Below the pieces are notes generated by a model that saw only the letters and a program-made list of their open reading frames with translations, had not been told where the DNA came from and searched no databases. A DNA stretch of 64,000 nucleotides from Roseateles_B flavus (GTDB lineage: Bacteria > Pseudomonadota > Gammaproteobacteria > Burkholderiales > Burkholderiaceae_C). Made by a program: the position numbers and the translations under genes. This document shows positions 59,501 through 64,000 of this stretch, piece by piece. How positions within the stretch are numbered: position 1 is the first letter of the stretch; each line of letters begins with the position of its first letter. Location: contig NZ_JBDPZC010000002.1 in assembly GCF_039872765.1 (NCBI RefSeq), positions 124,001 to 188,000 of the forward strand, given 5' to 3'.

Positions 59501-60791
59501 GCGGCGGCTGCCTGGGGAACAGGCCGGAGGCGCCCAGGCGCATCAGCAGCGGTGCGCCTTCCAGGGTCGACCCTCGTCCGAGATGGGTCGCCAGGGCGGC
59601 GATCAGCCGCGCCAAGGGGCCGCCGGCCCACTCACCGTCCGCAAAAACCTGGCCGTGACGCATCCAGACCACCGGTGCCTGCGCGCCCTGGTCCACCAGC
59701 CATCGCAGGTAGCGGCACTCCGCATCGGCGTCGGGGTCGGCCAGGCGATCCGCCGCAAGAAGGCAGACCGGGAGCACATCCGCCAGGGCGGTGCCGTCCA
59801 GGTCCGTCAGGGCCGGATGCCATGCGACGACCGGCAGGGTCGGCCGGAGGTCCGGCGCCCGGCTGGGCGCGGCGCCCTCGTCCACATCGCCCAGCAGGCG
59901 CACGGCGATCGCCCGCGGCGCCACCGCCGCCGGCCGTCCGGACTGCACATCCTGCGCGCGGATTCGCTCCAGCAGGCGGTGGGTCCAGGTGCCGTCCTCG
60001 TCGCCAAGCACGGCCAGGCGCGTCGGCCGCCCGGACGCCGGGGCCTCGAACTGGCGCAGGACATGGGCTTCCAGCAGGTCGAGCGTGCCGAGCGAAGCTG
60101 GCCGTGACAGGGCGGAGGTGATGCAAACGAAGGGGTCGGTGACGGGGTCGGTGGCAGCCTTCCACAGCTCGTCCCTGAAGGTCGCAGCGCCATGGAGCAG
60201 CCCAAGCCAGGGCGCGATCGCGCCCGCCGCCGCGTCAGCCAGGCCCACCTGGCGCAGCAGCGCCTGGGTGGATGTGCCCAGCGTGCCGGCCACCCCAGCC
60301 AGCGCGGACGGCCGCTCGGCCAGGAGGCCGGGATGCGCCCGGTCACAGGCCAACAGCAGCGGCACCAGGACCGGTCCGAGCCGGATGTCGTCCCAGACCG
60401 AGAGATCCTGGCGCTCGAGGATGCGTGCACTCCACAGCTCCAGGCAGGCCCGGAACGACGCGTCCTGGAGCGTCTTCTCATCCAGCGCGAACCCATACAG
60501 CGCCATCAATTCCTGGGGCCAATGCGCCGGATGAGTGGCCAGGTTGCCGGGAGCCGCCGGGGCCATGGCCGGTCCGTCATGGCCCGGCTGCACAGGCTGC
60601 GCCGCCAGCCATGCCCGCAGTTCCCGCTCGATGCCTTCGTCCAGGGCACCAGCGTCGGGCGCCGCCGCGGGAGGGGCATCAGACCCCGACGCGCGTGCGA
60701 TCAGCGGCTCCAGCCGCTGCCTCTGCCTCAGCGCCAGCAGGAGCGGAAACACCAGATAGCCAACCCCAACGCCCGACCACAGCTCGTTCAT
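47586..60791 (-). CDS. PKS A: loading AR-GNAT-ACP, KS-DH-KR-ACP, DUF-SH-KS0-ACP, KS
   Basis: 4401 residues. Residues ~1-440 are an adaptor-type region. Residues ~445-650 are a GNAT loading domain (acetyl-CoA-binding GYQGQGLG; RFHELHGA), as in CurA/RhiA-type starters that give acetyl. ACP0 Ser is at ~718. KS1 has Cys ~974, HGTGT and NLGH. DH1 has HxxxGxxxxP and DAALQ. KR1 has GGAGGLG with Ser and Tyr intact. ACP1 Ser is ~2241. DUF spans ~2345-2667 and SH ~2693-3064 with PLP Lys2908. KS2 keeps Cys3272 but its HGTGT His is Ala3407. ACP2 Ser3760 lies in GINSFL. KS3 has Cys4030 (DTMCSSS). The protein ends in the post-KS linker, so module 3 is split with PKS B. ATG 60791 has GAGG upstream; a GTG one codon earlier is possible. 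Confidence 0.95.
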   Translation of the reverse strand: MNELWSGVGVGYLVFPLLLALRQRQRLEPLIARASGSDAPPAAAPDAGALDEGIERELRAWLAAQPVQPGHDGPAMAPAAPGNLATHPAHWPQELMALYGFALDEKTLQDASFRACLELWSARILERQDLSVWDDIRLGPVLVPLLLACDRAHPGLLAERPSALAGVAGTLGTSTQALLRQVGLADAAAGAIAPWLGLLHGAATFRDELWKAATDPVTDPFVCITSALSRPASLGTLDLLEAHVLRQFEAPASGRPTRLAVLGDEDGTWTHRLLERIRAQDVQSGRPAAVAPRAIAVRLLGDVDEGAAPSRAPDLRPTLPVVAWHPALTDLDGTALADVLPVCLLAADRLADPDADAECRYLRWLVDQGAQAPVVWMRHGQVFADGEWAGGPLARLIAALATHLGRGSTLEGAPLLMRLGASGLFPRQPPQGFPSLARRWWGSLTVFEARNYRIRPGRAADLPTLVSLEAACWPLELRMPDATLARRVETHAEGQLVVEVDGEDGRAEVVGVIYSQRIGALDELASVEATTVDALHRRAGPIVQLLAVNVDPGYQGQGLGDQLLEFMLQRSSGQSDVASVAAVTLCKDFHQQSALDMQAYVRHRNGAGVLADPILRFHELHGASILKTLPGYRPRDTRNLGYGVLVAYDLARRARLEVWQQQARQAPAAGPALNGDATAPSLPDAAALHDFLATALRRILRQDESLPYAPDLPLMQAGLDSVGLLELAEALAAWCKVPLDATFLFRNNTPARVVAHFDALRREALPPASPGHAPESAGLERRSAARAPERPAPAVAPDAAPAGVSLPPGAIAIVGMACRLPGDLDTPEKFWECLEAGTCVVGSLPAGRWEWPQDIDPVRSHPGIDQGGFLSDIQSFDAGLFRLAPKEVTTMDPQQRLLLELAWEAMERAGYARDAMAGSNTGVYVGASGSDYRLLMESEGVAVEPHLATGGSMAVIANRISYTFDFRGPSLQIDTACSSSLVALHQAVQALRQGECDQALVAGVHLMCHPGNTVAYYKAGMLSRDGRCKTLDETANGYVRAEGGILFMLKPLERAMADGDPIHALIRGGACNHGGLTSGLTVPNPDRQADLLRAAWAASGVSAEAISHVEMHGTGTRLGDPIEVRGLTDAFLSRPGPAPHAGCAISSVKSNLGHLEAAAGLAGVLKVVLSMAHQTLPRTVNFNRLNAQIRLDGTPFSVVETLRPWPAGPQGAPRRAGVSSFGSGGANAHVVLEEYVPRAAPAVPAPAAGRELLFLMSAHTEVQLQARARRLLEHCQRCEREGSPLEAQALAYTLQRSQPMAHRLALVACSVGELVELLSAFLAGRGAARIFRSPAAGEASLAELVHHNTDVQDMVGAWLRDGRLDQVARWWAQGVEVRAWEGLYETLPRRLVLPCYPFARDRHWIPSARGPQHAFREASEAAQAYLGKPAMAATPGGQRLDIALEGSEFFLADHRLQGTPVLPGVAYLEFAREAWNCLSSSAPVAAAFQISDVAWLRPFLVSRPERLLISLVRQPARSGETAAEAYRYEAHGASDPSALHGYGTLQSLANEPAPRLDLPALQQALGREPLPTGRPGTTAEDCYQAFERMGLSYGPAHRALRSVRWGRDEAGQPALLADLALPPCVADSHAQFVLHPSLMDAALQAGLLLASSTQPDGTAAGGLPFSLRRLVSYGACPDRLWVWCRLRKGSAGARASLPAVDLALCDDTGRVWVRIEELVFRPLQARVEAPGSTQVPRPSSPQLLRMAWVDQPLAAVAAHGPEEAMPAGAHWVILCGERAQLDPQAVVLQASLPEASIQVMEGKAAGGDQGYADIAAQLFEFLQGLARRRPGDRVAVQVVVPGDGPGRVLQGLAGLARAVRMEHPWLVVQVLSFDASASLPALALQLRSNRLDEQAVQLRYRQGRRQVLVPEALQGTVVPTPGGPQPSPWREGGVYLITGGAGGLGLVFAREILARAQGVTVVLLGRSELTPAVRQSLQDLQAPAGAVVRYVAVDISHQAALDAALQDLLKTHGPLSGVIHAAGLTRDEFMIRKRRETFEAVLVPKVAGTINLYRSTRDCQLDFFLSFSSIVGTTGNIGQVDYCAANAFLDEAAHWHAEVPERRHGRVLSLAWPLWREGGMGHQAGVAEHFEQALGLTPMETQDGLAAFYAALAEPSPHLVVVNGSMERTRALIMTPSPRPASVPAAVARPSAPAASTPAPAPVRCVGQGEVEAYLKSIMGAVLGHAPSALAADAAFSRYGLDSILALDIIRKLEEDLGGLSKTLFFEYENIRQLASYLLEDYADRLATCLQPGLADAVQAPPASAALAVSAPLAEAPASVREARAGRLLRKAALQQDAASRQTLADIDGAAPKGVALLEIWPEVYIDARAQGYCHVLVDKRLFFATQYAGPAAHREAFFTELLAYCQQQGLAFAYLDLTEGRKPDLERAGGLLACPVGAVQVMESLPAFSLAGGRMRRLRYMVERYRKLGECRTVECRQLEPGLVRDIQRVICAWSEMKKVVNNVDLVLEEMRNGSLLDRYRVFLTYFDGSLQNVIMVCREPDGYLMDQEYYLPDMPLGGTEHAVVEIVALLAAEGCERFSLGLTWGLFELGSEDGDPEGSAFLAGTQTQLQQILERGKANRQYKSKYGTRDYPVHLYRRADSDPSLLASCLSQFFRQGISYLEVQRRCAPAVTQVSARAEADHFDATKADPAAIRIDLISDSWAHLSYAFIGDRSAALGACQSPSQAPEAGGELAALFGFEASLLTTSGRAAERLFFQTARRSGKKRVLQNLLFESTLHNLVKGGFEPVEIPDPEALRPDATALFRGGLDLHRLEQALEAEAPAIAMVLVELCNNATGGYPLSLAQLQAVAARCRRHGVPLVLDVTRILKNAELIRRHEPGQSGRELWDIVRAITSEADALVGSLCKDFGLDVGGLLASRDPAFVRNSQGLGRVEGGLPAELETQRIQRALADRDFLASQVARQLDRVRDLHLALAREGVPVIQPGAGHCVLVRVDCLPPLAGRAHSRESYLRLLLERYGIRGGLHLVGNLRDAALNQCVRLALPLQLEDPALLEALSGALKASLVGAAHATPDLLKRARHDAAPKPVSPAPAAADADADAIAVIGLAGRYPGAATLQAFWDLLLSGQQAITEVPQERWDWQSHFAADPEQALAEGKSYGKWGAFLEDFAAFDPLFFNIAPIEAGFMDPQERLFLQACWHALEDAGRAPSTLSPAQRAKVGVFGGITKQGFNLHSLDHAQPYQGTSLAALVNRVSHCLDLKGPAMAYDSHCASALIAIHEACNYLRREPDGLALAGAVNLNLHPSTYAQLSKMQVLAANASSAAFAREATGYVPGEGVGVVVLKRHQRALADGDPVYAVIRGSAVNHNGRMNRFGMPSQKQQEAVIREAMAQGDIDPRTISYIEAAAHGSPAGDAIEMAALTRVFGGQRQQTEGSYRIGSLKPNIGHGEAVSGMAQLTKVLLALKHRQLPPTLLIGAPSPAIDFAALPFEVHQTLADWAPVQVEGRPVPRRAGITSTGASGLNAHLVVEEHLAPDAAPVAQDGEPVVFVLSARDRSRLKAYARRWQAFLTAGGPLDLVSLAYTQQVGRDAMACRLAVVARSQDELAGQLARWCDDACPGDDPDVHGPGAEEVGSEPPAALADDAPLQALRAAARRWAAGAAVDWQALLRPGLQPRRLAGLPTYPFADGLYWTGPAKGQGTEGRRAAPPTPVPTPTPTPTAPALAEGFLPRFAALLADAFQIPAEAFDLNRPFEDYGINSFLVKLLNSRLAEVFGALSKTLLFEHQTGMALAQHLLAKHAPACARLAGVAPAAPAQPMAQATAAPALDLVAAAALERSEPVRRTPKSKGAAAAAWDEPVAIVGLSGRYPQAATLQAFWANLQGARDSITTIPPDRWPLDGFYESDVEAAIESSRCYGKWGGFIDGFAEFDPLFFNLSPREAANMDPQERIFLQACWEALEDAGYTRARIASQHQGRLGVFAGITRSEFSLYGNDKLKKGKAPFTSFCSLVNRVSYFLDANGPSIPIDTMCSSSLVAVHEACEKLRFGECEMAIAGGVNLSLHPYMYISLSAQRMLSQDGRCKSFGLGGNGYVPGEGVGVIVLKPLSAALRDGDSIHALIRGTSVNHGGKTNGYTVPNPKAQGQVIRQALERAGVHARAISYIEAHGTGTELGDPIEVTGLSSAFAQDTQDRGFCALGSVKSNIGHLEAASGIAGLTKVLLQMKHGTLVPSLHADELNPNIDFDASPFFVNRELRPWQRPLIDGQEQPRLAGVSSFGAGGTNAHVVLQEYEPPPPRPAPAAAAADPVLIVLSAKKPDLLERYARDLLVHVKEPAYRGSTGAQRLQSLAYTLQVGREAMEARLGLVVSSVQELESKLQRFVDGDRSIEGMQVGRVGRSSHHVD
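51600..53800 (-). other. first DUF-SH (C-S lyase) didomain, within PKS A
   Basis: DUF is about 53,760-52,790 and SH about 52,715-51,600. DUF has the R-M-R-R-L-R-Y-M-V-E-R-Y basic helix and MPLGGTEH...FSLGLTWGLFEL, the pattern of LPG-synthase C-terminal/DUF2156 proteins with GNAT-like fold. SH has CNNATGGYPLS, LDVTRILKNAELIRRHE and SLCKDFGLDVGG, matching tyrosine phenol-lyase/tryptophanase landmarks. The PLP lysine codon is 52,068-52,070. It sits after ACP1 and before a condensation-deficient KS. Confidence 0.87.
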
Positions 60792-60943
60792 CACCGCCCC
60801 TCGCTAACCTAACGTCGACTCGCACTCTTTGACATGCACCCCAGGCAGTGTTCGGTGCGCGCGCCGACGCATTCACCACCCCAGGCTTCCCATGACAAAG
60901 GGATTCCCAGACTCGGTGGAGCCCGCTCACGAAAGGGATTGTT

Positions 60944-60979
60944 GAGGGCAGCGCGCTTGTCCAGTGACAAGCAGCCCTC
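60944..60979 (-). promoter_or_regulatory. strong hairpin in the PKS A leader
   Basis: On the transcript strand the inner stem GCTTGTC/GACAAGC closes a 4-nt ACTG loop. The outer stem GAGGGC/GCCCTC is separated from it by an asymmetric bulge (1 versus 5 nt). It lies about 150 nt upstream of ATG 60791, within the inferred ~340-nt leader. No T tract follows, so a structural or attenuation role is more likely than simple termination. Confidence 0.5.
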
Positions 60980-61134
60980 CCCGCTCGAACAGACCGTCAC
61001 GGCCCGGTTACCCCGGCCGCAACAATCGCTGCGCATTGACGGCACCCCCCTGGAGAGATGCCCATGAGTTTCCTGCACGTCAATGACAGTCAGCCATTCT
61101 GCTAACTTGTCATTTGACCTCCATTCCCGCGGCG

Positions 61135-61165
61135 ATCATAAGTCAATATTCATGACATCAGTCAA
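61135..61165 (-). promoter_or_regulatory. candidate sigma70-type promoter for the PKS operon
   Basis: On the minus strand, TTGACT (61,165-61,160) and TATGAT (61,140-61,135) are separated by 19 bases. The same CTTATGAT sequence at the -10 position recurs in the plus-strand promoter. Transcription would start near 61,128 and give a leader of about 340 nt before PKS A. Confidence 0.55.
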
Positions 61166-61223
61166 GCTCATGCCCCGGGGGTCATCAGCTTATGAATGAA
61201 CAAAGAGAAGCAATTCAAGACCT

Positions 61224-61238
61224 TCTGAATTGTTCAGA
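61224..61238. promoter_or_regulatory. perfect 15-bp dyad, candidate operator
   Basis: TCTGAA-TTG-TTCAGA has 6-bp half sites around a 3-bp spacer. It lies about midway between the two outward promoters (59 and 65 bp from the respective -35 boxes). That is a fit for an activator or repressor that acts on both. Confidence 0.5.
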
Positions 61239-61302
61239 TCCGCTGCCACTGCGGCGCCCGGCTGCATTCAGCTAACACGCCAGATTGCAGTCCGACAAGT
61301 TC

Positions 61303-61333
61303 TTGACAGAAGCTTTTGTCGTTGGCTTATGAT
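61303..61333 (+). promoter_or_regulatory. candidate sigma70-type promoter for antiporter-AT operon
   Basis: A consensus -35 TTGACA (61,303-61,308) and TATGAT (61,328-61,333) with 19-bp spacing, or TTATGA with 18-bp spacing. The predicted start lies near 61,340, giving a leader of about 215 nt before the antiporter ATG. Confidence 0.6.
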
Positions 61334-61555
61334 GCGCGCGATTAAAGGCGCTCGTCTGCCGTGTTAGTGGCCATCCATGACACGGACAGAAGACCGACCC
61401 ATAGACTCACCAATGACTCCGTGGGCGCCCTGCGCTCCGGAGTTTCAAAGGGCAGAAGCCTGCCCGCCTGCGCCATGACATCGATTGGAAATCGAGAAGC
61501 CCGGGCGTCTTTTCTTCAATGCCAGATCTGCCTGACTTGACCACGCGTGGGTGAC

Positions 61556-62812
61556 ATGAGCGACATCTTCATATTCCTGGCCCAGGCCTTCTTCATCATT
61601 GCCCTGCCGCCGGCGCTGACCAGCCTCCTGCGCTTGCACTCGATGGTGCCGCTGGTCGTCATGCAGATCTTTCTGGGCATCCTGATGGGCCCCTCCGGCC
61701 TGGGCCGGCTGGCGCCCGAGCTGTACGCCGGCCTGTTTCCACCTGGTTCCCTCACTTTTCTGTCGCATGTGTCCTCGCTTGCCCTCTTCTTCTTTGCCGT
61801 GCTGACGGGGGTGCACCTCGATGCCGGCTTCCTGAAGGGCAGCGGCAGAAAGCTGGGCATGATCTCCATGGCCAGCATGGTGGTGCCGCTGCTGCTGGGC
61901 GCGCTGGCAGGGGTTGCCGTGTGTGCCCTGTACCCCTTTGCCATGCCGGAGAACGGCTCCGTGCTGGAGTTCGCCATTGGTGTCGGCATCTGCTGTGGTG
62001 TCACGGCCTTGCCGGTGCTCGCAGCCATGCTGCGCGAACTGGACCTCACCCACCAGCGCCTCGGCCAGTTCGCCCTGGCCCTGGCCGCCGGCAATGACGG
62101 CATGCTGTGGATCCTCCTGGCCGTCTTCCTGTCCTTCGTCCATGCCGAGGGCGCGAACGCGGGCAACCTGCTGCTCATGGCGACGCTGATCGCCGCCTAT
62201 GTGGCGCTGGTGTTCCTGGTCGTGCGCCCCGTTTTGGCGGCCGTGGCACGGCGGCCGGCGGTCTCCGACGGGGCCAAGATCATTGCCGTCTGTGGCACGG
62301 CCATGACTTCCGCGGCAGCCACCGAGTACCTGGGCCTGCATTTCCTGCTGGGCGCCTTCATCGCGGGCGCGATTGTTCCCGCCGCCTGGCGCAAGACCCT
62401 GCTGGCGCAGCTGCAGCCCATCACCGTGAATGTCCTGATCCCCTTCTTCTTCATCAGCACGGGCCTGAAGGTCCTGGTGGACTTCCATGCGGCGGGCTTC
62501 GCGGAGATCACCGCGTTGGTCACGGCCTGCGCCATCGTCGGCAAGGTCGTGGGCACCTCGGTCGCGGCGCGGCTGACCGGCGAGTCCTGGAGCTTCTCAC
62601 TCAAGCTCGGCTCGCTGGCCCAGGCCAAGGGGCTGATGGAACTGGTGGTCGCCACGATCCTGCTGGACGCCCACGTGGTGTCCCGCACGATGTTTGCCGC
62701 CCTGATCCTGATGGCGCTGGTCAGCACCGCCCTGACCTTGCCCTTCATGCGCCTGACGTCGAACCGCAGCACGGAGCCGTCAACACCAGGCGTGCCCGCC
62801 AGTGCCTCGTGA
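61556..62812 (+). CDS. cation/proton antiporter, CPA2 (KefB-type membrane domain only)
   Basis: 418 residues with about 12 hydrophobic segments spread along the chain, starting with FIFLAQAFFIIALPP. The LGILMGPSGLGRL segment and the later ATEYLGLHFLLGAFIAG segment are typical of monovalent cation:proton antiporters of the CPA2 group. The C-terminal RCK/TrkA-N gating domain of KefB/KefC is absent; the protein ends soon after the last membrane segment. It is the first gene of the plus-strand unit and is followed 30 bp later by the trans-AT. A transport or pH/ion-homeostasis role in self-protection is inferred from the neighbourhood only. ATG 61556 was chosen; an in-frame GTG at 61547 is possible, and neither has a good ribosome binding site. 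Confidence 0.85.
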   Translation: MSDIFIFLAQAFFIIALPPALTSLLRLHSMVPLVVMQIFLGILMGPSGLGRLAPELYAGLFPPGSLTFLSHVSSLALFFFAVLTGVHLDAGFLKGSGRKLGMISMASMVVPLLLGALAGVAVCALYPFAMPENGSVLEFAIGVGICCGVTALPVLAAMLRELDLTHQRLGQFALALAAGNDGMLWILLAVFLSFVHAEGANAGNLLLMATLIAAYVALVFLVVRPVLAAVARRPAVSDGAKIIAVCGTAMTSAAATEYLGLHFLLGAFIAGAIVPAAWRKTLLAQLQPITVNVLIPFFFISTGLKVLVDFHAAGFAEITALVTACAIVGKVVGTSVAARLTGESWSFSLKLGSLAQAKGLMELVVATILLDAHVVSRTMFAALILMALVSTALTLPFMRLTSNRSTEPSTPGVPASAS

Positions 62813-62842
62813 CGTATTCGCCCCTCACCACCGATTCCCCCT

Positions 62843-63997
62843 ATGACCGACCACGCTCCAGCGCCCGCCCAGGGCCAAGCCCTCACTGTCTTCATGTTTC
62901 CCGGGCAAGGGTCCCAGGAAAAGGGCATGGGTGGCGACCTGTTCGACCAGTTCCCGGAGCTCACCGCTCAGGCGGATGCGGTTCTGGGCTACTCCATCAG
63001 GACCTTGTGCCTGGAAGACCCGCGGAATGAGCTGAACAACACGCGCTTCACCCAGGCCGCGCTGTATGTCGTGAACGCCTTGAACCATCTCCGCAAGATG
63101 CAGGCGGGTGGGCGCCGGCCGGACTACCTCATCGGCCACAGCCTGGGCGAGTTCAATGCCCTGCTGGCGGCCGGCTGCTATTCCTTCGAGACCGGCCTTC
63201 GGCTGGTCAAGAAGCGTGGCGAGCTGATGGCGCAGGTGTCGGGCGGCGCCATGGCCGCCATTCTCAACGCCAGCCAGGACTTCATCGAACGGACCTTGTT
63301 CGAGGCCGGCCTGGATGACGTGAGCGTCGCCAACTACAACACGCCCTCCCAGCTGGTGATCTCGGGGCCGGCCGAGCAGCTCGCCAAGGCCGAGCCGCTG
63401 CTGCGGGTCGGCAAGACCCGCTTCTATCCCCTGAACACCAGCGGGGCCTTCCATTCGAAGTACATGCAGCCGGCCCAGGCCGCCTTCGCTGCCTTTCTCG
63501 AGGGCTTCACGTTCTCGCCGCCAACGGTGCCTGTCATCGCCAACGCCAGCGCCAGCGCCTACGCGCCCGATGCGGTCGCCAAGGGCATCGCCCAGCAGAT
63601 CGCCAGCCCGGTGCGCTGGTGCGAGAGCATCCAGGGCCTGCTGGCGAGCGCCACTGCGCAGGGCCGCCCCCTGAACTTCGAGGAACTGGGGCATGGCGAT
63701 GTGCTGACACGGCTGGTCCTGGCCATCAGGCAGCAGACGGCGTCACCACCTGCCAGTGCCGCAGTCGCACCGGCACCTGCACCGCGCGCCGTGGAGCAGC
63801 GACCGCTCAGCGCGGTCGAGAAGATCGCGGCCTGGAACCGGCTGCATCCGGTGGGCTCCAGGATGCGATCGCTGCGCAAGGACTACCCGGAGCTCGAGAC
63901 ACGCAGCGATGCCGTCGTGCTCTTCGGTCATCGGGCCGCCGTCTACATGAAGGGCTACAGCGGCTACTTCGACATCGATGAACTGGTGCCGGCCTGA
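62843..63997 (+). CDS. trans-acting malonyl-CoA:ACP acyltransferase
   Basis: A 384-residue FabD-fold enzyme with FPGQGSQ near residue 19, nucleophile Ser100 in GHSLGEF, the conserved Arg125 (KKRGELM) and His204 in GAFHSKYM. This motif combination is typical of the malonyl-specific loader in trans-AT clusters. A ~90-residue C-terminal extension after an Ala/Pro linker contains VEKIAAWNRLHP and ends in YFDIDELVPA, as seen in some trans-AT loaders. It must charge the elongating modules of PKS A-C, which contain no AT domain. The start is ATG 62843; the stop TGA (63,995-63,997) is just inside the window. Whatever follows is not visible. Confidence 0.95.
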   Translation: MTDHAPAPAQGQALTVFMFPGQGSQEKGMGGDLFDQFPELTAQADAVLGYSIRTLCLEDPRNELNNTRFTQAALYVVNALNHLRKMQAGGRRPDYLIGHSLGEFNALLAAGCYSFETGLRLVKKRGELMAQVSGGAMAAILNASQDFIERTLFEAGLDDVSVANYNTPSQLVISGPAEQLAKAEPLLRVGKTRFYPLNTSGAFHSKYMQPAQAAFAAFLEGFTFSPPTVPVIANASASAYAPDAVAKGIAQQIASPVRWCESIQGLLASATAQGRPLNFEELGHGDVLTRLVLAIRQQTASPPASAAVAPAPAPRAVEQRPLSAVEKIAAWNRLHPVGSRMRSLRKDYPELETRSDAVVLFGHRAAVYMKGYSGYFDIDELVPA

Positions 63998-64000
63998 GCA

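Larger units (their letters stand above)
60792..61555. other. divergent control region between PKS A and the antiporter gene
   Basis: A 764-bp non-coding region with lower GC in its centre (about 61,080-61,340). It contains a matched pair of outward-facing promoters, a central perfect dyad and a strong hairpin in the PKS leader, listed separately. No gene is supported: the short frames inside have no ribosome binding site or family resemblance. Since no regulator gene is seen in the window, the regulator acting here is probably encoded elsewhere. Confidence 0.7.

Noticed and set aside
60809..61078. 89-residue minus-strand frame in the PKS A leader
   Set aside because: GTG start without ribosome binding site, no family resemblance, overlaps the leader hairpin.
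1..64000. CRISPR arrays, insertion sequences or prophage genes
   Set aside because: No regularly spaced repeats, transposase or integrase sequences seen; the repeats present are ACP duplications and low-complexity linkers.

Overview
The window is about 64 kb of GC-rich DNA from what looks like a Gram-negative proteobacterium, probably of the Burkholderiales. The support for that is a canonical proteobacterial-type tRNA-Cys, PksG/H/I-like genes, trans-AT architecture and codon use; no taxonomic marker gene is present. Nearly everything belongs to one trans-acyltransferase PKS/NRPS gene cluster. Both window edges appear to lie inside or at the border of that cluster: an acyltransferase-like gene is cut off at the left edge, and a complete trans-AT gene ends 3 bases before the right edge.

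Layout. On the minus strand, reading in transcription order from 60,791 down to 1, come four giant PKS/NRPS genes: PKS A 60,791-47,586; PKS B 47,596-31,130; PKS C 31,133-17,285; PKS D 17,301-12,934. They overlap by 11, 4 and 17 bases. They are followed by a flavin-dependent halogenase, its flavin reductase and a complete beta-branching cassette (HMG-CoA-synthase-like, ECH1, ECH2, free ACP, decarboxylating KS with Cys to Ser). Then come a TPR protein, a methyltransferase, a P450, a tRNA-Cys(GCA) gene and a PedC/PksD-like acyl hydrolase cut by the edge. On the plus strand, diverging from PKS A across a 760-bp control region, are a cation/proton antiporter and the trans-acting malonyltransferase. 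No transcription factor gene is visible.

Assembly line as read from the domains. PKS A: AR-GNAT-ACP (acetyl starter), KS1-DH-KR-ACP1, a GNAT-like DUF plus a PLP-dependent C-S lyase (SH1), KS2 (catalytic His lost)-ACP2, KS3. PKS B: three ACPs plus a dead fourth ACP (first beta-branch), KS4-DH-KR-ACP4, KS5-ACP5a-ACP5b (second beta-branch), KS6-KR-MT-ACP6, KS7-ACP7. PKS C: C-A(Gly)-PCP, KS8-DH-KR(dead)-ACP8, KS9-DH-KR-MT-ACP9a-ACP9b (with an assembly gap). PKS D: DUF-SH2-KS10 (catalytic His lost). There is no AT domain and no thioesterase in the window.

The standout is two DUF-SH didomains in a single line. This pair is known from leinamycin-type PKSs, where SH is a PLP-dependent lyase that leaves sulfur on the polyketide. 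Here one sits near the start of the line and one at its end, and each is directly followed by a KS that has lost the HGTGT histidine. The inferred product is a chlorinated, doubly beta-branched, glycine-containing polyketide with a sulfur atom introduced near each end. The co-located tRNA-Cys makes a cysteine-supply link worth testing but does not prove one.
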